A program made the translations under genes and the position numbers. 64,000 bases of DNA, taken from positions 1-64,000 of the forward strand of contig NZ_JAMJWC010000002.1 of the NCBI RefSeq assembly GCF_023554555.1, written 5' to 3'. This document shows, piece by piece, positions 43,040 to 51,968 of this stretch (positions are counted from its first letter, which is position 1; the number at the start of each line of letters is the position of its first letter). The DNA is from Sphingobacterium sp. lm-10 (GTDB taxonomy: Bacteria > Bacteroidota > Bacteroidia > Sphingobacteriales > Sphingobacteriaceae). The notes below the pieces were generated by a model. It was given only the letters and a program-made list of their open reading frames with translations, was not told the DNA's origin and did not search any database.

Positions 43040-44569
43040 ATGATAAAACCTTCACATTTCCCCTCCATTCGTGATATCAACATCAAAAATGAAATATTAG
43101 CCGGACTCACAGTCGCGATGACTATGATTCCGGAATCGCTCTCCTTCGCCATTCTGGCAGGCCTTTCTCCACTTACCGGATTGTACGCGGCGTTCTTAAT
43201 GGGATTAGTAACCTCCATATTAGGTGGAAGACCCGGAATGGTTTCCGGCGGAGCCGGTGCTACTGTGGTGACTTTAATCGCGTTAGCCTCAACCCATGGG
43301 GTGGAATACCTATTCGGGGCGGTAGTACTCGCAGGTATGCTCCAATTCACCGTCGGATTATTCAAACTGGGAAAGTTTGTACGATTAATTCCACAACCTG
43401 TGATGTATGGGTTTCTAAATGGCCTGGCAGTCATTATCTTTCTGGCACAGATCGAGCAGTTTAAGATCCCCGGCAATTCCTCCGTATGGATGAGTGGCAC
43501 ACCGCTGTATATTATGCTTGGGTTGACGCTACTCACCATCGCAATCGTCATTGGACTACCAAGACTTACAAAAGCAGTTCCTTCCTCCCTCGTCGCCATA
43601 TTGGTCGTTTTCGGCCTAGTCACTTATTTTGGAGTCGACACTAAGAAAGTGATCGACATCGCCTCTGTTAGTGGCTCTTTGCCCGGCTTTCATATTCCGC
43701 AGATTCCGTTTACGCTAGATGCGTTGCAACTCATCTTTCCGTATGCCCTGGTGATGGCCGGTGTGGGGCTGATCGAATCGCTCTTGACATTGAATATGGT
43801 CGACGAGATTACCGCAACAAAAGGAAAATCCAACCGGGAAGCGATGGCACAGGGCACCGCAAACGTAGTCAATGGTTTTTTTGGTGGCATGGGTGGTTGC
43901 GCGATGGTAGCTCAAACCCTAGTAAATCTTAACGCTGGGGCGAAGACCCGTTTATCCGCTTTTGTTGGCGCGATTGCTATTCTATTAGTAATATTGATTG
44001 GTGGCCCTGTAATCGAAATGATTCCTATGGCTGCCCTTGTCGGTGTCATGATGATGGTCGCCATCTCTACCTTTGAATGGCTCAGTTTTAGAATTATCAA
44101 TAAGTTTCCAAAGTCCGACATCTTTGTCGGAATACTCGTAGCCATCATCACCGTACTGTTACATAATCTGGCACTAGCAGTGCTAGTCGGCGTGGTCATC
44201 TCCGCGCTAGTCTTTGCCTGGGACAATGCTAAACGCATTCGAGCGCGGAAATACCTGGATGGAGATGGCGTGAAGCATTATGAGATTTTCGGGCCATTGT
44301 TCTTTGGTTCTACGACAGCCTTCCTGGAAAAATTTGACGTGAGTGAAGATCCGGATACTATCGTGATCAACTTTAAGGAAAGTCGTGTAGTGGATATGTC
44401 TGCTATAGATGCCCTTCACAAAGTCACCGAGCGATATGCCAAGCTAGGAAAGAAAGTATACCTTCGTTATCTAAGTCCAGACTGTAGAACCTTGCTTTCC
44501 AATGCTTCTGGCATCGTGGAGGTCAATATCATGGAAGATCCAACGTATAAAGTTATGCCCGATGATTAG
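43040..44569 (+). CDS. SulP-family anion transporter with STAS domain
   Basis: The 509-residue protein has the SulP start (KNEILAGLTVAMTMIPESLSF), the sulfate-transporter signature GLYAAFLMGLVTSILGGRPG, 10-12 membrane helices, NGFFGGMGGCAMVAQT and a C-terminal STAS domain from about residue 410 (GPLFFGSTTAFLEKF, VINFKESRVVDMSAIDAL). It moves sulfate, bicarbonate or a similar anion; the ion cannot be told. No carbonic anhydrase or cysteine gene is adjacent. Confidence 0.92.
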   Translation: MIKPSHFPSIRDINIKNEILAGLTVAMTMIPESLSFAILAGLSPLTGLYAAFLMGLVTSILGGRPGMVSGGAGATVVTLIALASTHGVEYLFGAVVLAGMLQFTVGLFKLGKFVRLIPQPVMYGFLNGLAVIIFLAQIEQFKIPGNSSVWMSGTPLYIMLGLTLLTIAIVIGLPRLTKAVPSSLVAILVVFGLVTYFGVDTKKVIDIASVSGSLPGFHIPQIPFTLDALQLIFPYALVMAGVGLIESLLTLNMVDEITATKGKSNREAMAQGTANVVNGFFGGMGGCAMVAQTLVNLNAGAKTRLSAFVGAIAILLVILIGGPVIEMIPMAALVGVMMMVAISTFEWLSFRIINKFPKSDIFVGILVAIITVLLHNLALAVLVGVVISALVFAWDNAKRIRARKYLDGDGVKHYEIFGPLFFGSTTAFLEKFDVSEDPDTIVINFKESRVVDMSAIDALHKVTERYAKLGKKVYLRYLSPDCRTLLSNASGIVEVNIMEDPTYKVMPDD

Positions 44570-44586
44570 TCATCGAGCATAACTTT
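44549..44586. terminator. Terminator between the SulP and GNAT genes
   Basis: AAAGTTATGC pairs with GCATAACTTT, and the inner CGATGA pairs with TCATCG, leaving one mismatch and a TTAG loop that contains the SulP stop. It lies between convergent genes. Confidence 0.75.
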
Positions 44587-44590
44587 ATTA

Positions 44591-45130
44591 CTACGGCAGT
44601 TTTTCAAAGTAATCACTTTTACGAAGCTCATACACATAATTAAATCGCGACGGCTCACCGAAATAGGACATCTCTAGCTCATCTACTTTCACCGCTCCCA
44701 AGCGTGTCACCGCGATCTGAGAGCGCAGATTTTCGGCTCCGACGTGAAATTGAACCTTATCTACAAAGGGAAATACATGATTCAACATGATCCTCTTTAC
44801 AATAGGATTTATTCCCTTTCCCCAATAGGCAGTAGCATAGAAAGTATAACCCACAAAAATGCTTCTATTTTCCCGATCATAATTGTAATAGCGTGTACTC
44901 CCGATAATCTTTGCTGTTTGCCTATCAATAATTAGAAATGCACCACCACTTCGCATGGCGCCTTCGAAGAAAGTTTGAAAAATCTCTCGTTGCCAACGAT
45001 TCTTATTAGGATGTCCTGCCCAGATAGCAGGATCGTTAGCCGTTGCATACAGCTCCTCAAAGTCCGTTGCTTTCAACGGTTTGAGGATGACCAGATCGTT
45101 TTCTAAAGTTGGTTGTAAGTCTAATACCAT
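44591..45130 (-). CDS. GNAT acetyltransferase, RimJ/RimL type
   Basis: The 179-residue protein follows the RimL-like pattern: LENDLVILKPLKATDFEELY, FLIIDRQTAKIIGSTRYYNY, VGYTFYATAYWGKGINPIVK (acetyl-CoA loop) and VGAENLRSQIAVTRLGAVKV. Such enzymes acetylate N-termini or small molecules; the target is unknown. It converges with the SulP gene. Confidence 0.9.
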   Translation of the reverse strand: MVLDLQPTLENDLVILKPLKATDFEELYATANDPAIWAGHPNKNRWQREIFQTFFEGAMRSGGAFLIIDRQTAKIIGSTRYYNYDRENRSIFVGYTFYATAYWGKGINPIVKRIMLNHVFPFVDKVQFHVGAENLRSQIAVTRLGAVKVDELEMSYFGEPSRFNYVYELRKSDYFEKLP

Positions 45131-45251
45131 GATCCTATAGCATTTTTTTCATCGTAATCTCTGTTTTGCTCATCCCGTTCTAAACGGAAGATATTATTTT
45201 GCTTTGTTTTGATTTCGTTGATCTCTTCAAATACCGTCACCGTCATTGCCA

Positions 45252-45938
45252 CTATTCCGTCCACCTTAACTTTTTCTTTTTCAAGGCTTGCTGCCAACCA
45301 TACGGAAAGATGGCTAAATTATCATCCTGCAACATTTCTATCGTGTCTTTGACCGCATCTTGTAAAGCAATTGGCAAATTGTAAAATGCACGATCGACCA
45401 CAGTTATTCTTTCGGAATCTAAAATACCATTTTGATGCTTGATAGCGATCTTCTGCCCTTTGAAATAAATTAGAATCTTTACATGACCGTCATCGTAACC
45501 GTTTTCAGCAGATGTACCATAAATGAGTAGGGGTTCTACTATACCATCTCGGTCATGATCTACAAAATCAATAAATTTAGTCCAAAATCGAATGGAAGAT
45601 TCCTCGGGGCCAATTTCATCCTTTACTTCCCATAGTTTTCTGAGTGTACCATGCTCTTCCAAAAGCTGCAGTGCTTTAATCTTTGTATTCAACGTGTCGC
45701 CTTCCTCGGTGATTTGGTCATTGCTTTCTGTCAAAACAGTATATAAGCACCCCAATTCATCGGTATATTTATATACTCGAAAGATGGGATATGTGATATC
45801 CAAGGCCTGCCGGATAGCAGCAGGAAATAATGTTGTCGTCTCTTCTGAGCTCAGTATTGTTGTAGGAGCAGGCTCTACCTGTGAAAACAACTTTGCGCAG
45901 CAGCAAAGAAATACGAATACAGTCAATAATGGGCGCAT
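45252..45938 (-). CDS. Secreted protein resembling the M949_RS01915 family
   Basis: I start at the ATG at 45938 (MRPLLTVFVFLCCCAKLFSQ, a signal peptide), which avoids overlap with the upstream gene; an ATG 10 codons earlier exists. The mature 208 residues include FIDFVDHDRDGIVEPLLIYG, an EF-hand-like acidic loop, and VKILIYFKGQKIAIKHQNG. These features resemble proteins labelled M949_RS01915 in Bacteroidetes, named for a surface polysaccharide phenotype in Riemerella. The match is recalled and modest. Confidence 0.65.
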   Translation of the reverse strand: MRPLLTVFVFLCCCAKLFSQVEPAPTTILSSEETTTLFPAAIRQALDITYPIFRVYKYTDELGCLYTVLTESNDQITEEGDTLNTKIKALQLLEEHGTLRKLWEVKDEIGPEESSIRFWTKFIDFVDHDRDGIVEPLLIYGTSAENGYDDGHVKILIYFKGQKIAIKHQNGILDSERITVVDRAFYNLPIALQDAVKDTIEMLQDDNLAIFPYGWQQALKKKKLRWTE

Positions 45939-45951
45939 ATTAAGTAAGTTC

Positions 45952-46362
45952 TTAGAAGTAAATATCAATATACTCGGTGGTCATCCCGCCTTCACAATTA
46001 GTCATCTCCTGTAAACGATAATACTTTCTTTTACCTTTTGCTTCAAAATGATACGTTCCGGATCTTTTACACTCCGCGTTACCATTAATTCCGGTAATCT
46101 TGGTTAATATATCTCCCTGAAAAAGCAGCTCTCGACTATTAACTACCTGCAGCGTGCCATTAATCTGCAGGTAATCTCCATTTTTACTGTTTTTCTGGCC
46201 CCCAGAAATGTTATACTTACCTGCTGCCCATTTCTTGATGCTCACCTTCCCGGGCGCATCCCAACTGATCATCTGATGCGTGACCGCATGTGTACCCTCA
46301 CGTAGTATGGGAACACTAATGAAACCAATCGTCAGAAATAGAAGTGATAAAATTTTTAACAT
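45952..46362 (-). CDS. Small secreted protein, unknown
   Basis: The 136-residue protein has a signal peptide (LKILSLLFLTIGFISVP) and a beta-rich mature part with two cysteines (NAECKRSG and MTNCEGGM) that may pair. No family is recognised. It ends 13 bases before the next secreted protein, so the two are probably one operon. Confidence 0.65.
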   Translation of the reverse strand: MLKILSLLFLTIGFISVPILREGTHAVTHQMISWDAPGKVSIKKWAAGKYNISGGQKNSKNGDYLQINGTLQVVNSRELLFQGDILTKITGINGNAECKRSGTYHFEAKGKRKYYRLQEMTNCEGGMTTEYIDIYF

Positions 46363-46473
46363 CTGTGTATTATTTTTAGTAGTTCGCGAAAAATGCCATC
46401 AGATCAGCTATTTCTGATCCAAAATATATACATTTCCTATTTATTTATCATGAATATATAACTATTTTGCATC

Positions 46474-47121
46474 ATGCAAGTACTATCCGCGCTATTATAT
46501 TTCTTAGCTCAACATGCTGTGATCGCTATTTTAGTGATTAATTTAATTGGTTTTTTGCTCGTCATCTGGAGATTCAAGATTAGGGTTATGGTGATCACTT
46601 TCATCTTGTCGATGCTTAATTTTTTCGCCGGAAACATATTGAATGCATGGTTCTTAGCGAAATTTGGCACTAATGGTACAGCGATCATTACTTCGGCAGA
46701 GCAAACTAGCTCGATGATGAATGAGCACTATATATGGGAGTATGACGTGGTGATTAAAACTGCCTCAGGCAAAGCGGTAGAAAGTCAATTTACCACCAGC
46801 AACGTATCCATCTATCCGATTCGCAACAACATTGAGATCCCATCACCAAATCAGACATTTGTAGTTCGGTACATCCCAGGCTACGAAAAAAACATGGTGA
46901 TCATGTCCGACGAATCCGAATACGGCAAGCGTCGCATCAACCATGATAACCTAAAAGTGGTGGAGAAGGAAAAAACAAAATATGAATTTAGCCCCGAGAC
47001 AGAAGAGTTTCGTAAAAGCTATATCGCCGCCATGCAGCAGTATATCAACAATACCGAGAATAGCATGGACTCCGTAAACATCAACAAGTTCAAAGCCATC
47101 ATTCGGAATTTTCGACCATAA
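46474..47121 (+). CDS. Two-helix membrane protein with soluble domain, unknown
   Basis: The 215-residue protein has two or three N-terminal hydrophobic helices (about 5-30 and 37-60), then a beta-rich domain of about 90 residues (TAIITSAEQTSSMMNEHYIW, FVVRYIPGYEKNMVIMSD) resembling DUF3592-type folds, and a helical tail. I have no function for it. Confidence 0.65.
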   Translation: MQVLSALLYFLAQHAVIAILVINLIGFLLVIWRFKIRVMVITFILSMLNFFAGNILNAWFLAKFGTNGTAIITSAEQTSSMMNEHYIWEYDVVIKTASGKAVESQFTTSNVSIYPIRNNIEIPSPNQTFVVRYIPGYEKNMVIMSDESEYGKRRINHDNLKVVEKEKTKYEFSPETEEFRKSYIAAMQQYINNTENSMDSVNINKFKAIIRNFRP

Positions 47122-47294
47122 GATTAAGGCTGCTTGGGTGGTTATTAATTTTGATCACCCAATAGGAATACCGATCGCGCTCTATACCTTTCAGGAGTTT
47201 GTAGAAAGTAGCATCTCTATAAAACCAACTCTCTTATCTATTTCTTAAACCAGTTTAATTTCCATCGGCTAGGAATCTCGTAATTTCGTGTATA

Positions 47295-47302
47295 TAATTT
47301 TG
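47295..47302 (+). promoter_or_regulatory. -7 element 5 nt before the mhqO-like start
   Basis: TAATTTTG matches TAnnTTTG and ends 5 nt before the ATG at 47308. Confidence 0.5.
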
Positions 47303-47307
47303 ATAAC

Positions 47308-48237
47308 ATGGAAAATAAGATATTAGGCTTGCATCACATTACTGCTATTGCCAACCAAGCAAAAAGGAATTTGGATTTCTATACGCATATTTTAGGACTG
47401 CGGTTGGTAAAAAAGACCGTGAACTTTGATGATCCCGGAACCTACCATTTCTATTTCGGAAACGAAACTGGTGCTCCCGGCACTATTTTAACGTTTTTCC
47501 CTTGGGAAGGCATTGGGCAGGGCATCAACGGCGCCGGGCAGGCCACGCACATTGGTTATGCCATCGCTCCGGAAGCATACGACTTCTGGAAGCAAAGATT
47601 AGGCACTCATAATATAGTGGTAGAGGAAAATGAAATATTCGGGGAGAAGACGCTATCATTTAAAGATCCAGACGGATTGCAGTTGCAATTCATTGTACCG
47701 AAAAGTACTGATAACCGCACACCCTGGAGTACGCCGGAAATAACTACCCAAAATGGACTGAAGGGTTTTCACAATGTAACCTTGACGTTGAAAAACTCGG
47801 AGCCAACGATTAAAGTACTGACGGACATCTTGGGATATAGCATGGAAAAGCAGGAAGGAAACCGTTTCCGCCTTTCTACAGATACCATAGATACGGCAAA
47901 CATAGTGGATATCATGGAGGATGAAACGACTCCTTACGGGCGTGGAGCTGCTGGAACCAATCATCACATTGCTTTTCGGGTGAAGGATGATCACGTACTG
48001 ATGGATTTCCGGGAAAAAGTATTATCCGCAGGCCTACAGATCACACCAAAGATTGATCGCGATTATTTTTATTCCTTATATTTCCGGGAACCTGGAGGAG
48101 TGTTGTTTGAATTGGCGACCGACAATCCTGGCTTCACAAAAGATGAGCCTCTGGCGGAGTTAGGTCGTCATTTGAAATTGCCTAAACAATATGAAGGACG
48201 AAGACACGATATAGAACAGAGTTTACCACAGTTATAA
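47308..48237 (+). CDS. VOC-family ring-cleaving dioxygenase, MhqO-like
   Basis: The 309-residue protein is a two-module vicinal oxygen chelate enzyme: LGLHHITAIANQAKRNLDFY and ATHIGYAIA in the first half, GFHNVTLTLKNSEP and NHHIAFRVKD in the second. Metal ligands would be His from LHHITAI, His in NHHIAF and Glu in FELATDNPG. MhqO-type proteins act on quinone and hydroquinone stress. It heads a run with a GNAT protein and an MhqD-like esterase. Confidence 0.9.
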   Translation: MENKILGLHHITAIANQAKRNLDFYTHILGLRLVKKTVNFDDPGTYHFYFGNETGAPGTILTFFPWEGIGQGINGAGQATHIGYAIAPEAYDFWKQRLGTHNIVVEENEIFGEKTLSFKDPDGLQLQFIVPKSTDNRTPWSTPEITTQNGLKGFHNVTLTLKNSEPTIKVLTDILGYSMEKQEGNRFRLSTDTIDTANIVDIMEDETTPYGRGAAGTNHHIAFRVKDDHVLMDFREKVLSAGLQITPKIDRDYFYSLYFREPGGVLFELATDNPGFTKDEPLAELGRHLKLPKQYEGRRHDIEQSLPQL

Positions 48238-48247
48238 AACAACCAAT

Positions 48248-48550
48248 ATGGAAAGGATTGAAGTAATTTTAGACGAAAAAAACATCGGAGAAATCCAGCT
48301 ATTCTCTGACGATAAAAAAGCCGGAAAGATGGATATATCTATTTCCAGAGATTTGCTCCGCGTATTTCATACCGAAGTAGACGAGGAGCACAATGGCAAG
48401 GGATTTGCCAAGTTGTTGCTGAATAAGTTGGTGTCGTACGCCAGGGAGCACAGTTTAAAAATAATCCCACTTTGTCCTTTTGTACACGCGCAATTTAAGC
48501 GTCGTCCTGAGGAGTTTCAGGATGTATGGTATAAAAAATTGCATAGCTAA
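48248..48550 (+). CDS. Small GNAT-type N-acetyltransferase (YjdJ-like)
   Basis: The 100-residue protein is a minimal GNAT fold with acetyl-CoA loop EEHNGKGFAKLLLNKLVSYA and the end CPFVHAQFKRRPEEFQDVWY, the pattern of the YjdJ/YidJ-like group with a short length. It lies 10 bases behind the mhqO-like gene. Its role is unknown. Confidence 0.9.
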   Translation: MERIEVILDEKNIGEIQLFSDDKKAGKMDISISRDLLRVFHTEVDEEHNGKGFAKLLLNKLVSYAREHSLKIIPLCPFVHAQFKRRPEEFQDVWYKKLHS

Positions 48551-48601
48551 TGGGAAGATGATCATCCTCCTAATACATTATCAACCTGAAAACTTTAAAT
48601 A

Positions 48602-49222
48602 ATGGCACACACATTAGATATCAAAACCGCAGGATTAGACTTGGATAAAGCGGAAAAAGCTTTAATCATGTTGCACGGACGCGGTGCCGCTGCCACCGAT
48701 ATTTTGAGCTTGTCGCAGCATTTGAATGTGGTAGATTTTGCGCTATTGGCGCCACAGGCAACTAATTATACCTGGTACCCGCAATCGTTTATTGCACCGG
48801 TTGAGCAGAACGAGCCTTGGCTGAGTTCTGCACTAGAAATAGTCAACCAAACCGTTCAATCTGCTTTTGATGCTGGAATCGCCACGGAAAACATTTATTT
48901 CTTTGGTTTTTCGCAAGGCGCCTGCCTTACCCTTGAGTTTCTGGCAAGAAACGCGCAGAGATATGGTGGAGCCACTGCAGTTATAGGCGGTGTAATCGGT
49001 GAAAGAATTGACGGTCGCAACTACCAAGGAGATTTTCAACAAACACCCATCTTCATCGGAACAAGCAATCCTGATTCACACGTCCCTGTCGAACGCGTCT
49101 ATGCGTCGGAAAATATTTTGAAAGAAATGAATGCGGACGTGACGGTGAAGGTATACGATAACTTTGGACACTCCATTAATCAAGACGAAATAGAATGGGC
49201 TAATAAAATAGTGTTTAAATAG
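48602..49222 (+). CDS. Alpha/beta hydrolase, MhqD-like carboxylesterase
   Basis: The 206-residue enzyme has the nucleophile elbow GFSQGACLTLEF (Ser), an early oxyanion motif LHGRGAAATD, Asp in NPDSHVPVER and the catalytic His in FGHSIN. It belongs to the phospholipase/carboxylesterase family. With the dioxygenase upstream it recalls the mhqNOD quinone-resistance set of Firmicutes, minus a visible MhqR regulator. Confidence 0.9.
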   Translation: MAHTLDIKTAGLDLDKAEKALIMLHGRGAAATDILSLSQHLNVVDFALLAPQATNYTWYPQSFIAPVEQNEPWLSSALEIVNQTVQSAFDAGIATENIYFFGFSQGACLTLEFLARNAQRYGGATAVIGGVIGERIDGRNYQGDFQQTPIFIGTSNPDSHVPVERVYASENILKEMNADVTVKVYDNFGHSINQDEIEWANKIVFK

Positions 49223-49361
49223 CGCAGACTCAAGCCAGATCACCATTCATAGCCATATCGCTGCATGACGGAAACCATTGCCGTCACGCAATCTGATTTT
49301 ATTTATCACTTTTGTCGCTATATTTATATAGAGATAAGAGTGCTTAAAATCGGGGTATACC

Positions 49362-49940
49362 ATGTTTGAAAACATTATTAAAAACGTCACCAAATGGATC
49401 ACATTAACGGAAGAGGAGCAAACTTTATTTATCAGTTTTCTGGAAAGTAAAACCGTTCCTAATAAAACAATTTTGCTTCGAGAAGGGGAGATTTGTCAGT
49501 TTGAAGGGTACATCAAAAAGGGTTGTATTCGGATCTATTATATGGACGAAAAAGGAGCAGAAGTTATTTTATCTTTTGCCGTAGAAGATTGGTGGGTTAG
49601 TGATATCGCTTCATTTCATGAAAGTAAACCATCTAATTTCTTTATAGAAGCTTTGGAAGATACAGAAATGGATATTCTTACCCCTAAAACCAAAGAAGAA
49701 TTGTTATCTGCTATTCCGAAATTTGAACGGGTCTTTCGAATGTTGGTACAAAGAAACCTTTCTACCGTCCAAAACAGATTGGTAAACACCATTTCAAAAA
49801 CGGCGACAGAACGATATCTCGATTTCATAAAATTATATCCCTCCGTACCCTTAAGAGTGCCACAATATTACATTGCTTCGTATTTGGGCATCTCTCCTGA
49901 ATTTGTCAGTACAATAAGGAAGAGATTATCGATTAAATAA
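49362..49940 (+). CDS. Crp/Fnr-family transcription regulator
   Basis: The 192-residue protein has an N-terminal cyclic-nucleotide-binding fold (TVPNKTILLREGEICQFEGY, FAVEDWWVSDI) and a short C-terminal helix-turn-helix (VPQYYIASYLGISPEFVSTI) in place of the long Crp type. There is no Cys cluster for an FNR iron-sulfur site. The DNA-binding domain is shorter than in Crp, as in many Bacteroidetes Crp-like regulators. The target genes are unknown. Confidence 0.92.
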   Translation: MFENIIKNVTKWITLTEEEQTLFISFLESKTVPNKTILLREGEICQFEGYIKKGCIRIYYMDEKGAEVILSFAVEDWWVSDIASFHESKPSNFFIEALEDTEMDILTPKTKEELLSAIPKFERVFRMLVQRNLSTVQNRLVNTISKTATERYLDFIKLYPSVPLRVPQYYIASYLGISPEFVSTIRKRLSIK

Positions 49941-49974
49941 AAGTCAATTAACTCGTGAAATTTTATTCCTTAAA

Positions 49975-50724
49975 CTACTCAGAGGTTTGTGAAGACCTAT
50001 CTTTCAACTCCTTCCAGCCAGCGCTAGAAAGGATTGATTTATAACTATTTCCTCTTCCATTACTGTATTTAAAAACATATTCTGCTCTTTCCTGAGAATC
50101 CGGATGGGTGCTCACCCAACTTAGGTATTTATTGGTATCGTCATCACCCTTTGATAATTTGCAGAGAAAATTTGCAAAGGGTTCAGGGTTCACATTTGCG
50201 TTTATGAGATAATCAACCGCTTTGATATCTGCTTCTTTTTCCATACTCCTATCAAAGGCAGATGAAGAAAGTAACTTTGCTGTTTCTTTAATCACTTCTG
50301 CACCTGTATTACCCGTTGTCATGGATAACAGAACCGAGAGGCCGACCTCCTTAACTAACTTCTTCATCACATGATTCAACTGGATGTGAGCCAGTTCATG
50401 ACAAATCACACCGACTAACTCTTCCTGATTTTCCACACGAGCAATCAAACCACTGTAAATCACTAAATGACCATCTGGGAGCGCGAAAGCATTGACTTGA
50501 TTGTTCATTAAAACATGTACTTTCAATCTCTTTCGGTCAATCTTATTTGCATCGCAGATATGCGAAACAATACTATCCATCTTACCCACAACCAAGCTAT
50601 CCCGATTTTCTTGTTCTGACTTTCTAAAAACATTCCAAAACAGATCCCCTAATTTTTGTTCTGTCTTATTGGTGATTTGCTGAACTTTCAAAACGCGCAT
50701 CCAGTCAATTTGCGACAAACCCAA
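49975..50724 (-). CDS. M48-family metallopeptidase, N-terminus probably disrupted
   Basis: The protein has the zinc motif CHELAHIQLNH and the later ligand Glu in DRSMEKEADIKAVDYL, both typical of M48 (HtpX/BepA-like) proteases. This frame begins at a TTG (50724) and lacks a signal sequence. In frame and upstream lie basic residues and a hydrophobic stretch (RRLIIVILFFATWLG), but no start codon exists before a stop. An ATG overlapping the TGA stop of the preceding gene (ATGA) is one base out of frame. A one-base deletion would explain this. Confidence 0.8.
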   Translation of the reverse strand: MGLSQIDWMRVLKVQQITNKTEQKLGDLFWNVFRKSEQENRDSLVVGKMDSIVSHICDANKIDRKRLKVHVLMNNQVNAFALPDGHLVIYSGLIARVENQEELVGVICHELAHIQLNHVMKKLVKEVGLSVLLSMTTGNTGAEVIKETAKLLSSSAFDRSMEKEADIKAVDYLINANVNPEPFANFLCKLSKGDDDTNKYLSWVSTHPDSQERAEYVFKYSNGRGNSYKSILSSAGWKELKDRSSQTSE

Positions 50725-50779
50725 CCAGGTTGCAAAAAATAGGATGACTATAATCAGTCTTCTATGATCGTCTTTCTTA

Positions 50780-51217
50780 TCATGCAGTGGGTCTACAAAT
50801 TAGGTTTGTCAATGAGCCGTAAAACCACCATTCCACATGAATACCCTTCCGGGTTTGGATGGCCGTATAGATGGTAACAATAAATTCTGCCAAGTTAAAA
50901 AGTATAACGGCGATAATGTATGCAACGTAGTTGCTGGTGGGTACTTTACCAATAAATAATATGGAAATAGTCCACCAAAAAGCAACGCTGTTGATCAGAA
51001 GCATACTAAATTGAGATAGCAACGCCTGCGTACAATGCCATCGTACAAAGAAGGTTGATTTCCGATTTGCCATATAAAATATCAGCGTGGCAATCAGGTT
51101 GACAATCGGCAACGGCAGCCCAGCAATGATGGCTACCAATGACATCAAATAACTATTTGAAGCTGACTCCTCCTCATTTTCCGCTGGCGTATATCCAAAG
51201 TGTCTTATTCGTATCAT
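50780..51217 (-). CDS. DUF4870 membrane protein
   Basis: The 145-residue protein (from MIRIRHFGYTP at 51217) has three or four membrane helices and the DUF4870 features VRWHCTQALLSQFSML and a late FNLAEFIVTIYTA. The start overlaps the stop of the DUF2752 gene by 4 bases, and its own stop overlaps an ATG aimed at the M48 gene. This makes a tightly coupled operon. Its role is unknown. Confidence 0.82.
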   Translation of the reverse strand: MIRIRHFGYTPAENEEESASNSYLMSLVAIIAGLPLPIVNLIATLIFYMANRKSTFFVRWHCTQALLSQFSMLLINSVAFWWTISILFIGKVPTSNYVAYIIAVILFNLAEFIVTIYTAIQTRKGIHVEWWFYGSLTNLICRPTA

Positions 51218-51630
51218 AGTCCTTTCGCGATATTCCAAATCCAATTAACAACGACGAGCAAAATTAATGGAATTGCATAAGACGGTCTTCTAAGGAAATC
51301 TTCCATTTTTTTAAAAAAATCAAGAAAGGTTCGTCTTTTCGTAGTCCAGTCTGCAAGAATCCAAATTGGGGCGATGAGCATAATGATCACCACCATGTAA
51401 CCAATCGGATTTAACAAAAATGCATTAGTGAAATCTCCTTTAGTCAAAAAAATCACAGAGCGCGTGGCTCCACAGGAAGGACAAGGCACATCTGTGGCAT
51501 ATTTCATTAAGCACATCTGATCGGGTTTGTGTTCGATGAGATTTTGTTTACTGTTGAAAAAAAGCCAAATATAACCCGCCAAACAGGCTGTAAGCACTAA
51601 GGCGTATAGCTTGTTTTTCTGTTGTACCAC
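51214..51630 (-). CDS. DUF2752 membrane protein
   Basis: The 138-residue protein shows the DUF2752 core CLMKYATDVPCPSCGATRSV, followed by LTKGDFTNAFLLNPIGYMVV, with three hydrophobic helices. The CPxCG motif might bind a metal or form a disulfide. It is second in the TM2-DUF2752-DUF4870-M48 operon, and its stop overlaps the next ATG. Confidence 0.9.
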   Translation of the reverse strand: MVQQKNKLYALVLTACLAGYIWLFFNSKQNLIEHKPDQMCLMKYATDVPCPSCGATRSVIFLTKGDFTNAFLLNPIGYMVVIIMLIAPIWILADWTTKRRTFLDFFKKMEDFLRRPSYAIPLILLVVVNWIWNIAKGL

Positions 51631-51968
51631 TAGAACAAAAACTGCTGAATTTTTTCCATATTCTTTTGCTTTGTCGCACTTTGGATCATAAACCAGTCAA
51701 TAATCGTCCATACTCCCAAACCACCACAGGTCAACAGTTTTCCGATACCCATACCGACATCGCCAATAACAAACCGATCAATACCAAAAGTGCCCGCTAA
51801 TATGGATATGATAAGACTCATGGTTGGATCCTTGAATTGAGTGGTGGAGAGGATGACCCAATGTGAATCATCAAGCGCAAGCAATCGTTCTCTTATCAAA
51901 TTCAATTGGTGAGCTTCAAAGAATTTACTATTTGTCATGACAAACATGTCGACTTTTTGTGCATCCAT
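51630..51968 (-). CDS. TM2-domain membrane protein
   Basis: The 112-residue protein ends in a TM2 domain: SLIISILAGTFGIDRFVIGD, then GIGKLLTCGGLGVWTIIDWF. The N-terminal 50 residues are soluble (MTNSKFFEAHQLNLIRERLL). The stop overlaps or abuts the next start. It opens the operon. Confidence 0.9.
   Translation of the reverse strand: MDAQKVDMFVMTNSKFFEAHQLNLIRERLLALDDSHWVILSTTQFKDPTMSLIISILAGTFGIDRFVIGDVGMGIGKLLTCGGLGVWTIIDWFMIQSATKQKNMEKIQQFLF

Noticed and set aside
49265..49290. Six-base stem (TGACGG/CCGTCA) after the mhqD-like gene
   Set aside because: Stem too short and lacking a proper T run; could be chance.
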